From a virus: DNA of 39,464 bases. Each line of letters opens with the position of its first letter. Position 1 is the stretch's first letter. The stretch covers positions 1 through 39,464 of the IMG/VR virus record IMGVR_UViG_3300009130_000066. One strand, 5' to 3'. Below are positions 20,809-30,900 of the stretch, piece after piece. Position numbers and translations under genes: made by a program. The notes below the pieces were generated by a model. That model was not told where the DNA came from. It searched no databases and saw nothing but the letters and a program-made list of their open reading frames with translations.

Positions 20809-21789
20809 ATGTCAAACGCAAGTCCAGTTAAATTCGGAAATGCTAATAGTGGTGCAACTCGTGATGACGCATTGTTTTTAAAAGTATTCGCAGGTGAAGT
20901 AATTACTTCATTTGATAGAGCTTCAAAAACAGCAGGTGCAGATATGGTAAGAAGTATCTCATCTGGTAAGTCAGCAACTTTTCCTGTTATGGGAAGAATT
21001 GGTGCAGAGTATCATGCAGTTGGAGCTGAAATATTAGGTTCTGCAGTTAACTCAAACGAAAAGGTTATTACAATTAATGACCTTTTAATATCTTCAGTAT
21101 TTATAAGTAATATTGAAGAAGCTAAATCGCATTGGGACGTTAGAAGTGCATACTCTACTGAAATGGGTAGAGCTTTATCTTTCCAAAAAGATAAACACAT
21201 CTTACAAACAATCGGTCTAGCATCACTAGCTTCTGCTAGTGTTACAGGCGGAGACGCTACAACTAACGTAGTAAACACAGGCATTGCTTCTGCTACAGAT
21301 GCAACTGCGGCTAATGCAATGATTGATGCAATCTTTGCGGCGGCTAAAGAGCTTGATGCAAACTACGTTCCTTCAGAAGGCAGAAAATGCTTTATGAGAC
21401 TAGAAGAATACTACAAATTAGCGAATGCTACTAATGCAGTCAATGTTGACTTCACAGGTGGTGCTAATGGTGGTGTGGCTTCTGGAAAAGTGATGAAAAT
21501 TGCAGGTATTGAATTAGTACCTGTTCCTCACTTTGTAGACAGTAACGTAACTGCATTGCCAGATAAAGGTTCAGCAACTAATGGTGGTTCTAACCCACAA
21601 GCTGTTAACCTTTCTAACTTTGTTGCTCTTGTATCTCACCCTTCAGCAGTAGGAACTGTTAAGCTAATGGATTTAGCTGTTGAAAAGGAATACGACATAA
21701 GAAGACAAGGTACGTTAATGGTAGCTAAATACAGCATGGGTCATGGTGTATTAAGACCAGAAGCGGCAGTCGGTATTAAAGAAGCGTAA
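20809..21789 (+). CDS. Major capsid protein, T7 gp10-like (326 aa)
   Basis: It forms the head shell (HK97 fold). Gene order, size (T7 gp10A has 345 residues) and sequence support it: an N-terminal DALFLKVFAGEVITSFDRAS arm, MVRSISSGKSATFPVMGRIG, the central HWDVRSAYSTEMGRALSF segment, and EYDIRRQGTLMVAKYSMGHG near the end, a gp10 signature. A strong AAGGAG lies upstream after an AT-rich leader (TTAACAATAACAAAA). A terminator follows 26 bases after the stop. Confidence 0.96.
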   Translation: MSNASPVKFGNANSGATRDDALFLKVFAGEVITSFDRASKTAGADMVRSISSGKSATFPVMGRIGAEYHAVGAEILGSAVNSNEKVITINDLLISSVFISNIEEAKSHWDVRSAYSTEMGRALSFQKDKHILQTIGLASLASASVTGGDATTNVVNTGIASATDATAANAMIDAIFAAAKELDANYVPSEGRKCFMRLEEYYKLANATNAVNVDFTGGANGGVASGKVMKIAGIELVPVPHFVDSNVTALPDKGSATNGGSNPQAVNLSNFVALVSHPSAVGTVKLMDLAVEKEYDIRRQGTLMVAKYSMGHGVLRPEAAVGIKEA

Positions 21790-21815
21790 TAATTAATTAC
21801 GTTTTTTACTTACAT

Positions 21816-21843
21816 AGGGCGGTGAAATATCCGCCCTGTGTTT
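21816..21843 (+). terminator. Terminator after the capsid gene
   Basis: AGGGCGG (21816-21822) pairs with CCGCCCT (21831-21837) around an 8-base loop and is followed by GTGTTT. The position matches the T7 late terminator downstream of gene 10. The stem closely resembles the one at 585-602. The T tract is weak, so partial read-through into tail genes is likely. Confidence 0.65.
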
Positions 21844-21868
21844 AATCAAAATTTACACAAAGGCACAG

Positions 21869-22477
21869 ATGACAACACAAATCACACCAACAAGTGAGCT
21901 ACAAGCTGTAAATATAATGCTTTCTACAATAGGGGAAGCACCAGTAAATAGTATCACAGGTACTACTACAGTTGATGTAGGTACAGCAAAAAATATTTTA
22001 AATGAAACATCTATGTCCATTCAATCACAAGGGTGGAATTTTAACACACATGTTAACTACTCATCTTTAACTTTAGATAGTAATAATAAAGTTCCCCTGC
22101 CTTCAAACTGCGTAAAAGTTGACGCAAATTCCCAACACAGATATTTAAACTACACATTAAGAAATGGATTTCTATATGATATGGAAAACCATACAGATGT
22201 ATTTGCTTCTGCACCTTCTTCAGTTGATATGGTTTTAGTACAACAATTTGAACATTTACCAGAATACGCTAGACAATATATTACAATGAAAGCGGCTAGA
22301 AGATTTGCTTCAAGGTTTGTTGGTGATAAAGAAATTACTCAATTAATTGGTCAAGATGAAAATGAAGCATTGATGGCATTCCATCAAGCGGATAGCCAAG
22401 AAAGTGACGTAAATATACTTGATGGTGATAGTAATACATTTTCCATAATACACAGACCTACTAGAAGGAATTGGTAA
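21869..22477 (+). CDS. Tail tubular protein A, T7 gp11-like (202 aa)
   Basis: It joins the portal to the tail nozzle. Family features are SELQAVNIMLSTIGEAPVNS at the N-terminus, AKNILNETSMSIQSQGWNFN, and the C-terminal QFEHLPEYARQYITMKAARR then FASRFVGD. The length matches T7 gp11 (196). The next gene starts two bases after its stop (TAATTATG). Confidence 0.94.
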   Translation: MTTQITPTSELQAVNIMLSTIGEAPVNSITGTTTVDVGTAKNILNETSMSIQSQGWNFNTHVNYSSLTLDSNNKVPLPSNCVKVDANSQHRYLNYTLRNGFLYDMENHTDVFASAPSSVDMVLVQQFEHLPEYARQYITMKAARRFASRFVGDKEITQLIGQDENEALMAFHQADSQESDVNILDGDSNTFSIIHRPTRRNW

Positions 22478-22479
22478 TT

Positions 22480-24990
22480 ATGGGTAGTGTTGTTTCACAA
22501 TCTATTCCTAACTTTTTGAATGGCATGTCTCAACAGACACCTACTCAAAGAGGATTAAATCAAGGAGAAGACCAAGTTAATTTACAGAATGGTTTAGTAG
22601 ATGGTTTATCTAAAAGACCACCTTTAGATTATGTAGCAACATTAGATGCTTCAAATATATATTCTAATAAAACAAAATTTTGGCAAATACAAAGAGATGC
22701 TGATAATCAATACATTGTAGCATTATACAATGGTGGTATTAAAGTATTTGATTTAGCAGGTAATTCAAAAACAGTTACTATACAAAGTGGTTCAGGTTAT
22801 TTAACTTCTACTAATCCTAAAGAACATTTTAAATTAGTAAACATTGCTGATTATACTTTTATAGCAAATACACAAACTACTGTAACTGCTGACAGCACAA
22901 CGTCTGCGGCTAAAGTAGAAGAATTTTTAATTGTTTGTAAATTAACAAACTATGGTAGAGAATATAAAGTAGCATTAAATCACCCTAACATGGCTTATGA
23001 ACATGAAGTAGTGTTTCAATTACCTTCAGGTAATGATGCTTCTACTGATAGTAAATTTAGAGATACAAACAAAATTACAGATATATTATTAAATGGTCAT
23101 TCTAGTTCACATTGGGACGCTTCGGCTGATGGTATTGGATTTAAAACTATTAGAACAGATACAGGTGCAACTTTATCTAGTTCACAAGGATTAGCAAACT
23201 ATTCAGGTATATCATCTCATTTTACATTTGAAGCATTTGATAGTGTTATCTATGGAAAACCTACAGGTACAGTTTCATCACCAAACACACTAGCTGATTA
23301 TACAATAAGTTCATCAGATGGTTCTGGTAACACAGCTATGTACGCTATCAGAGATGAAATACAAGATTTTAGTAAATTACCTTTCTATGGAAAGAAAGAT
23401 GTAATTATAAAAGTAACTGGTGAAGAAGGAGATACATTATCAGATTACTATGTTAAATTTACAGGTAAGTCTGGTGTATGGAATGAAACTATAGCACCTG
23501 CTACTTCTGTAGGTATAACTAATTCTACAATGCCACACGCATTGATTAACAATAATAATGGCACATTTACTTTTAAAGAATTAGATTGGACTGATAGAGT
23601 ATGTGGAGATGCTGAAACAAATGCTAATCCTACTTTCGTTGGTAAAAAAATTAACAATCTTACATATTATAAAAACAGATTAGGAATTTTATCAGGAGAG
23701 AATTTAGTATTAACAGAGAATGCTTCTTTCTTTAATTACTTTGCAACTACATCTACACAAGTTTTAGATACTGACCCTATTGATATAGCGGCTTCAGGCA
23801 CACAGGTTAACACACTTAAAAACTCTGTAGGATTTAATGAAAGTTTATTATTATTTTCTGATACAGCACAATATAAATTAGATAGTGCAGGAGATACTAT
23901 ATCACCTACTACAGCTATACTTAATGAAGTATCTTCATTTGAACATGATGATAAAGTAACACCAGTTTCAGCAGGTAAGTTTGCTTACTTTGCACAAGCT
24001 AGAACAAACAACACAGCAATAAGAGAATACTTTGCTGATGATGATACATTAACAAATGATGGTTTAGATATAAGTGTATCAGTACAAAATTTAATACCAT
24101 CTAATTGTTATAAAATTGTAAGTAATACAACAGAAGACACTCTAGTATTTCTTTCGTCTGATGCCGCAGATACACAAACTGCACCATATTCAGGTACAGC
24201 TTCAGCAACAAATGCTAGTACAATGATTATCTATAAGTATTTCTTTGATGGTGGTGAGAAAGTGCAAAACGCTTGGTCTAAATGGACATTTACAGGTGTT
24301 AAAATTATAGGTGTAATGTCTTTAGAAAGTTACCTTTATGTATTAGCTTCTGAAGGTACTACTACAAAATTATTTAAAATAGATTTAAGAAATTTAAAAG
24401 ATACTACTATAGGTCATGGAGTTTATCTTGACCTTAAAACTTCAGTTACAGGAACGTATAGTGCCACAACAGATTTAACTACGTTTACCTCACCTTATGG
24501 TGCAAAGACTGGATTATTAGCTGTAGATAGAACAAATGGTAATGACTACACAGCTACAAACACAAGTGGTTCTACTTATACAATAAAAGGTAATCACACT
24601 TCGTTATACATTGGTGTACCTTATGAAAGTAAATACAGATTATCTACTCCTTATGTCAGAGAAAATACTGGTAGAGGTTTAGTAGCTGTTACTACAGGTA
24701 GATACCAAATTAGAAATATATTATTTAATTTTGAAAACAGTGGGTTCTTTCAGGTGGAAGTAACTCCTACAAATAGAGATAAATCAACTTCAATAATGAA
24801 TGGGTATATCATTGGTACATCTTCATCTATTGTTGGACAACCTGCTATCGCTTCAGGAACATTAAGAGTTCCAGTACAAGCACAAAACACAGAGTTCGTA
24901 TTAGATATTAAATCATCTTCTCACTTACCTATGTATGTCGCAGGTGCAGAAGTTGAAGGTTATTATCATAACAGAGCAAATAGGATTTAA
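22480..24990 (+). CDS. Tail tubular protein B / nozzle, T7 gp12-like (836 aa)
   Basis: It forms the tail nozzle of the virion. The N-terminus VSQSIPNFLNGMSQQTPTQR then GLNQGEDQVNLQNGLVDGLSKRPP is characteristic. Further on are KINNLTYYKNRLGILSGENL and NESLLLFSDTAQYKLDSAGD, typical of gp12. ATG 22480 after TAATT is preferred over a TTG nine bases upstream. The length is close to T7 gp12 (794). Its stop overlaps the next ATG. Confidence 0.94.
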   Translation: MGSVVSQSIPNFLNGMSQQTPTQRGLNQGEDQVNLQNGLVDGLSKRPPLDYVATLDASNIYSNKTKFWQIQRDADNQYIVALYNGGIKVFDLAGNSKTVTIQSGSGYLTSTNPKEHFKLVNIADYTFIANTQTTVTADSTTSAAKVEEFLIVCKLTNYGREYKVALNHPNMAYEHEVVFQLPSGNDASTDSKFRDTNKITDILLNGHSSSHWDASADGIGFKTIRTDTGATLSSSQGLANYSGISSHFTFEAFDSVIYGKPTGTVSSPNTLADYTISSSDGSGNTAMYAIRDEIQDFSKLPFYGKKDVIIKVTGEEGDTLSDYYVKFTGKSGVWNETIAPATSVGITNSTMPHALINNNNGTFTFKELDWTDRVCGDAETNANPTFVGKKINNLTYYKNRLGILSGENLVLTENASFFNYFATTSTQVLDTDPIDIAASGTQVNTLKNSVGFNESLLLFSDTAQYKLDSAGDTISPTTAILNEVSSFEHDDKVTPVSAGKFAYFAQARTNNTAIREYFADDDTLTNDGLDISVSVQNLIPSNCYKIVSNTTEDTLVFLSSDAADTQTAPYSGTASATNASTMIIYKYFFDGGEKVQNAWSKWTFTGVKIIGVMSLESYLYVLASEGTTTKLFKIDLRNLKDTTIGHGVYLDLKTSVTGTYSATTDLTTFTSPYGAKTGLLAVDRTNGNDYTATNTSGSTYTIKGNHTSLYIGVPYESKYRLSTPYVRENTGRGLVAVTTGRYQIRNILFNFENSGFFQVEVTPTNRDKSTSIMNGYIIGTSSSIVGQPAIASGTLRVPVQAQNTEFVLDIKSSSHLPMYVAGAEVEGYYHNRANRI

Positions 24991-25469
24991 TGGTTAAAGA
25001 AAATTATGTACGTCCTGCTATATTAGCGGACACTTTGGAATTAGCACCTAGAGTAAGAATAGGTGATAGAAAAGAAATTATGGCTTCAGATGGTGTCACA
25101 CCATTGGAAGCATTAGTCTTACCTTTTACAGAAGAGAAAGCTAAAATTTATACAATAGTAGGAACTGAAAGCGAAGGTGTAATTGGTATGTTCGGTTCTT
25201 CTCCAACTAAATTAAAAGAGTATGGAGTAGTTTGGCTTCTATCTAGTGAGAAACTTTTTAAACATACAAAACAGTTTATTAAAGAATGTCCTTACTGGGT
25301 GGCAGACATGAGTAAAGATTATAAATATGTTTACAATTTCGTAGATGAAAGAAATTGGAAAGCATTAAAATGGTTACAATTTTTAGGATTTGAACCAAAA
25401 GAAAAAATAGGGAAATTCGGTGTCGGTAAGATGCCATTTTTATTAATGATGAAAGAGGTAAATAAATAA
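24990..25469 (+). CDS. Internal virion protein A-like, DUF2833 / GNAT-fold relative (159 aa)
   Basis: It sits at the T7 gp13 position, and its ATG overlaps the previous stop. RPAILADTLELAPRVRIGDRKE, EGVIGMFGSS and the C-terminal NFVDERNWKALKWLQFLGF (116-134) match the DUF2833 pattern of T7 gp13-like internal core proteins, which have an acetyltransferase-like fold. An enzymatic role is not implied. The family name is from memory. Confidence 0.75.
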   Translation: MVKENYVRPAILADTLELAPRVRIGDRKEIMASDGVTPLEALVLPFTEEKAKIYTIVGTESEGVIGMFGSSPTKLKEYGVVWLLSSEKLFKHTKQFIKECPYWVADMSKDYKYVYNFVDERNWKALKWLQFLGFEPKEKIGKFGVGKMPFLLMMKEVNK

Positions 25470-25975
25470 TGTGTAACATTGGTGCGGCTATTCAAGTAGC
25501 AGGATTAGTTCAAGGTTACAGAGAAAAGAAAGCACAGAACAAAGCTATCAGAAGAGACCAAGAGACTTCACGAAGAAATTTTGATAGAGGATATTTACAT
25601 GACATGAATAAGATTGACCAAGAGAAAGTTAATGCTGATATGGAAAAAACTAAAGCAGAAATTAAATCTAAAGCAGAAAAAGATGGTGAAATCGCACAAA
25701 AAACAAATTTAGGTTTTGGTAATAATACTAAAATAGTTCAATCAATCGGATATTTATTTGATGAAGATTGGAATGCTATTACAAGCGGACATGATAAAGA
25801 TGTTCAAATATTTCAAAACCAACAAACAGAAGCCTACGCTAATCTTCATAAAGGCTATAATAGCTTATCTTCCCCAATAGAACCTTCAAGAACAGGATTA
25901 ATGATAGATGTAGCTTCAGTCTCTTACGAGGCATATCAGGCTAATCAAACAAACAAAGGTGCGAAGAAAAATTAA
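25469..25975 (+). CDS. Internal virion protein B, T7 gp14-like (168 aa)
   Basis: In T7 the equivalent protein is ejected and helps form the channel through the outer membrane. It begins MCNIGAAIQVAGLVQGYREK and is Gln/Lys-rich and helical in its first 70 residues. Position between gp13-like and gp15-like genes and the size (T7 gp14, 196) support the call. The start overlaps the previous stop (TAATG). Confidence 0.8.
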   Translation: MCNIGAAIQVAGLVQGYREKKAQNKAIRRDQETSRRNFDRGYLHDMNKIDQEKVNADMEKTKAEIKSKAEKDGEIAQKTNLGFGNNTKIVQSIGYLFDEDWNAITSGHDKDVQIFQNQQTEAYANLHKGYNSLSSPIEPSRTGLMIDVASVSYEAYQANQTNKGAKKN

Positions 25976-25977
25976 TT

Positions 25978-27990
25978 ATGGCTAAATACGAAAAACAAGC
26001 AACTGGCAAATACTATGGTTTAGGTAGTGCAGGTTATGTGCAAACAGCTAGAGGAAGTGATGGATTAGCTAAATCATTAGAAAACGCAGGTTATAGAATT
26101 GGTAAAGCTGAAAATTTAAAAATTGATAGAAAAAAAGATAAAGCTATTGCAAAGATAGATGAGCTATATGCTTCAGGTAAAAGTTTTGAAACTATCCAAG
26201 CAGAAATTATTGCAAACAAACACCCAGATTTAACTGGTAAGTATGTTGAAGCCACTACAAATTATCATGCAGGTAGAGTTAAAGCAATGGAAGTCATTAC
26301 TAACATTGAACAAAATAAAGATAAGTATGACATTACTGATGAAACACAAACTTTAGATATATTTTACAAACAATATATGCCTGATACTGCGGCAATGGAT
26401 AGTTCAACATTGTTAGGCTTTACTACACAATTTAATAAATTTAGAGCAAAAGATGCTTTAGTAGATGCTGATAATAGAGCCGCTTATGCTACAGATAAAA
26501 AAGTTAGAGAAGGTACAATATTATTAGATGGCATAGATACAGAAAATTTAAAAACTGAATTACCAGATTTTATAAAAAGTTTACAAATAAAAGTACCTAG
26601 CAAAGATGGTAGTTCAAAACCTAATTTATTATATACAAATGCAGAAACACTAGCTGTTGTTAAAAGAAGTATAGAAGAAATTATTGCTAATGCAAAAACT
26701 GAAGATGATTTAGATAGAGCAGATGCTTTATTAAATACCAATTTAGGTTATGGAAAAAATGGTTCAGCTATAGGTACTCTTGCATCAAGAAAATCAAAAG
26801 ACGTTATTGCTTTACAAAAAGCATTAGAAATTCAAAGAAGAAGATTAATAACAAATGATAGAGAAGAAGCAGAATACGAAAGAAAAGAAAAAGTTAAGAA
26901 AATATATGCAGAGTTATATTCAGACGTAACTGAAACTGATGCTGAAGGAAATACAACTACAAGACCTAGAACACATGAAGAAAAGATGGCTTTAAGAGAC
27001 CAATTAGAAGAAATGGGTGATGTTCAAGCTGTAGCTAACTTTGATAAATCTATGAAAGCTGATTTATATATAGATACTGACCCTGCAATTTATGATGGGT
27101 TCATTGAACAAATTTACAATAATGATTTCTTTGATGAAGAAGAAATGAAAGCGGCTTTTAATAAACTTGATGTAGACCCTGCATTAATGAAAGATGCACT
27201 AGGTCATTTTGCTTCAGCAGAAAAAGCAGATAATAGAAAATTACATTTAACTAAAGAACCTTTTATAAAAGGTACAGAAACTATTATGAACTTAATAGAT
27301 AGTAAAATGCCTGATGAAGGTAATCCATTTCAAAAAGCAAAAGCTATTGATACAGCTCGTAAACATATTATTAGAGAAATATATGACTTTGAAAGAGATT
27401 ATTTTAAAGAAAATGGAAAAAGACCTGATAACTTTGCAAGAGCCGAGTTCATGGAGAAATTACAGAAATATATGGTTTCTAAAACAACAAGTCAGAATAT
27501 TAAATTAAAAACTTTTGACCAACAACAAGAAGAAAAAGAAGCCGCAGAGTTAAAAGCTAAACAAGAACTAGAAGCGGCACAAGCTGAAGAAGCTAAAAAA
27601 GAAGTTACAAGACAAGAGACAGGCTTCTATGACACCTTTAATGTGGCTATGTCTCAATTACCTAATATTAATTTACAAGTAGATAAGTTTGATGATAAAT
27701 CTATTACTTTAAATGGTAAGAAAATTAACTTCCCACAAATAGAACAACACAGAACAAACAATGATAACTTACCATTCAATAGTATTTCAACAGAAGATTT
27801 TAACAACGAAGAAGTTATACCATTTATACAAAACGTAGTAACATCAATATTTCCTGAAGGTGTATTAAACAAAGAGTTCTTTGACCTAATTCCACAAGAT
27901 AGAGGCATAGAAATGATAGACAATTTAACTAAACAGTTAGGTCTTGATAGAGAATTAGTTATACAAGCACTTGAAGGATTGGCACAATAA
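25978..27990 (+). CDS. Internal virion protein C, T7 gp15-like (670 aa)
   Basis: In T7 this ejection protein forms the periplasmic tunnel with gp16. The protein is long, highly charged and largely helical (for example EEKEAAELKAKQELEAAQAE near residue 520). It begins with AKYEKQATGKYYGLGSAGYV. Position and length (T7 gp15, 747) support the call; sequence identity with T7 looks low. It starts two bases after the previous stop (TAATTATG) and overlaps gene 16 by one base. Confidence 0.85.
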   Translation: MAKYEKQATGKYYGLGSAGYVQTARGSDGLAKSLENAGYRIGKAENLKIDRKKDKAIAKIDELYASGKSFETIQAEIIANKHPDLTGKYVEATTNYHAGRVKAMEVITNIEQNKDKYDITDETQTLDIFYKQYMPDTAAMDSSTLLGFTTQFNKFRAKDALVDADNRAAYATDKKVREGTILLDGIDTENLKTELPDFIKSLQIKVPSKDGSSKPNLLYTNAETLAVVKRSIEEIIANAKTEDDLDRADALLNTNLGYGKNGSAIGTLASRKSKDVIALQKALEIQRRRLITNDREEAEYERKEKVKKIYAELYSDVTETDAEGNTTTRPRTHEEKMALRDQLEEMGDVQAVANFDKSMKADLYIDTDPAIYDGFIEQIYNNDFFDEEEMKAAFNKLDVDPALMKDALGHFASAEKADNRKLHLTKEPFIKGTETIMNLIDSKMPDEGNPFQKAKAIDTARKHIIREIYDFERDYFKENGKRPDNFARAEFMEKLQKYMVSKTTSQNIKLKTFDQQQEEKEAAELKAKQELEAAQAEEAKKEVTRQETGFYDTFNVAMSQLPNINLQVDKFDDKSITLNGKKINFPQIEQHRTNNDNLPFNSISTEDFNNEEVIPFIQNVVTSIFPEGVLNKEFFDLIPQDRGIEMIDNLTKQLGLDRELVIQALEGLAQ

Positions 27991-30900
27991 TGGATTTTAA
28001 TAAGTTAAAAAATACTTCAACTACTGAAAGTGCTTTTAATGAAAATTACACAGTACCAGAAGTAGGTCAAACAGAGAAAGATGCTTTAGAAGCAATCCAA
28101 ACAGAAGAATTTTATAATACATTAAAAAGTTATTATTCTTATAGAGAGAACGATAAGAAATTTAAAAAGATGTCTCATGCAGATTTATTAGATTATTTCT
28201 ATGAAGACAGGTCTTGGAGAACTAACAATACAGTTTCTATGGGTATGGATATGTATAATGTTACAACAGAAGATGATGAAAAAAGATTAAAAGAATTTGC
28301 ATACATTGCACAAACGTATGAAAACTTACCTTCATTTTGGAATGACCCAAATAGAAGTTTTGGTGCATGGTTAGTTGATAATGGTGGAGCTATGATAGCT
28401 GACCCAGTAAACCTTGTTGGTGTTGGAGTTGGTGGTCAAGCGGCAAAACAAGCATACAAACAAGCATTAAGAGTTACACTTAAAGATAAAATAGCAGGTG
28501 AATTAAGTGAAAGAGCATTAAAAGAAACTGCTAAATACGCACAGAAACAAGCACTAGGAAAAGCTATAGTAAAAGGTGGATTAACCGAAGGTACTATCAA
28601 TGCTGTTATCTCTGGTGGTCAAGATGCTTTATTACAAAATATAAATATTGAAGCAGGTATTCAAGATAGTTACAGTTTACAAAGAGGTGCAATATCTACA
28701 GCCGCAGGGTTTGGATTTGGTACAGCTTTTGGTTCTGCATTTTCAGCAGGAGCATTCAAATTAACAAACAACGCTTTAAGAAGAAAAGGTGTTAAGGCTT
28801 TAAAAGAAATTGAAAACAAAGGTCAAAGTAATTTATCAGGTGCAAAACTATTTGATACATTATTACCTGATGAAACTGTTAAAACATTAAGAAACAAACC
28901 ACCTGTTAAATCTACAAAAGAATATATCAATAAATTAGAAACCGATAAAATCAATCCTGATGATAAACCCCCTAAATTAATAATTAACGCTACAAGACAA
29001 CGTGGAGATTACGAAAGTTTTGTTAAAAATAAAATAGAAGAAGTTACAGAATTAAGAAAAAAAGAAAAGATTACTAAAGAAGAAATGATAAATGAAGTAG
29101 TCGTTGAGTATGGACAAGATAGAGCAAAATTTGAAAAAGCGGCTAATGATTTAGCTAATGAAAAAGCCTTTGTAAAAATGTATGTAAATGTTATTGCACA
29201 AGGAGATGATATAAGAAGTGATTTTGATATGGTAGGTGGATTATCTACTGAATTAAATAGAGTAGATTTAGCACCAGATGAAATAAACCAAATACTCAAT
29301 AAAATTGAAAGTGTTGAACAACGATTAGATAAAACTATTGTTAGAAAAGCTGATAGTGGTACAAACATTGCAAGAGCCTTGTATGCACATAATATAGATG
29401 CTGACGCTACTAGAGCCGCTAAATTATTGACTGACCCTGAAGACCCTAAAATGTTGGCTCTTAAAAGAGGAACACCAGAACAAAGATTAGAATTTTATAG
29501 AGCAGTAGGAAAATTAGCAGACAGAGACCAGATTATTAGAGCATTACAAAAGAAAACTGAAGTTGATAAATATGATATTGCTACAGAATTTGTAAACAAT
29601 AACCTTCTATCATCACCAGATACACACATATTAAACATAGTGTCAGGTCTAGTACAAACACAATGGAAACCTGCAACAATGTTTTTAAGAGGTGTTAATA
29701 TGTATAGAAGAGATAAAGATAGAGCAAGAGTTATAATGAGAGAAGCATTACAAACTTATATTTATCAATATGCTTTTCTTGGACATGCACTAAAAAGATT
29801 TGGTAAATCATTCTATGAAGGTAGAGCAATACTAGATGCTAGACAAATGAAACATGATAGCACTATGAGACAAGGACAACTTCAAGATTTATTTGATGCT
29901 TGGGGTGATGCTTTAACTGACCTTGTAGGTTTAGAAGGTAGTAAATTTGGTAAGTTAATTACAGGAACATTTAGAGCAACTGGTAGAGTATTGTCTACAC
30001 CTATGAGGTTTTTATCAGCAGGTGATGAATTTCTAAAATCTATGATGTTTAAAGCTAGAATGACATCTTTAATTAATTCTAAAATACTTGAAGAAAATCC
30101 TAATTTTTCAGTGCTTAAAGACACAAAACATAAATTAACTGACATAACTTATGGTGAAAAATATGCTAAAAGAGCAAAAGAAATAGAAGCACAATATATT
30201 AAAGAAAATGGTTCAGCTATAGAAATAGATAAGACTGTAGATAAACGAGTAAACTCACCTTTATATTATGCACAAGAAGGTTCATATACACAACACGTTG
30301 GACAAGTTAATCCTAACACTAGAGAAGTAGAAGATAAGATTACAGGTTCTATATTAAAAGTAGCAACAAAACATAAGGCATTAAGATTATTAGGTTTACA
30401 CTTTGTTAATACACCATCAAACTTATTAAGATGGAATGCACAACATTTACCTTTTCTAGGTAGATTTCAATTTCAAATGGCTCACATGTTAGCTGAAAAG
30501 AAAATGCCTAATGGCAAATTAAGAAGTGAAATAGCTAGAGGTTTAAATCCATTTAGAAAAAAAGAATATCTTAATCCTGAAGCGGCGGCTGAAGCAAAAG
30601 CTAGAATACAAATGGGTTGGGCTTTATGGGGTACAGCTATAGGTTTAGCTATGTCAGGTAAAATTACTGGTGGTGGAGATATTGATTATAAAAAGAAAAA
30701 AGAATTAGAACAAACTACTGGTGAACAACCTTATTCTTGGAAGACATCAGATGGTAAATATATTTCATTAAATAGATTAGACCCTTTATTTTTCCCAATG
30801 TTTGTAGCGGCAGATGTATTACAAATTTATAAAAAAGCGGCGGCATCAAATGATGATATAGACCCTGCTGTTGAAAATGATACTAATGAATTAATTATGG

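Noticed and set aside
21780-21815. A -1 frameshift producing a longer capsid form, as in T7 gene 10
   Set aside because: The only slippery-looking run (GTTTTTTAC) lies after the capsid stop codon, and no slip site is seen before it.
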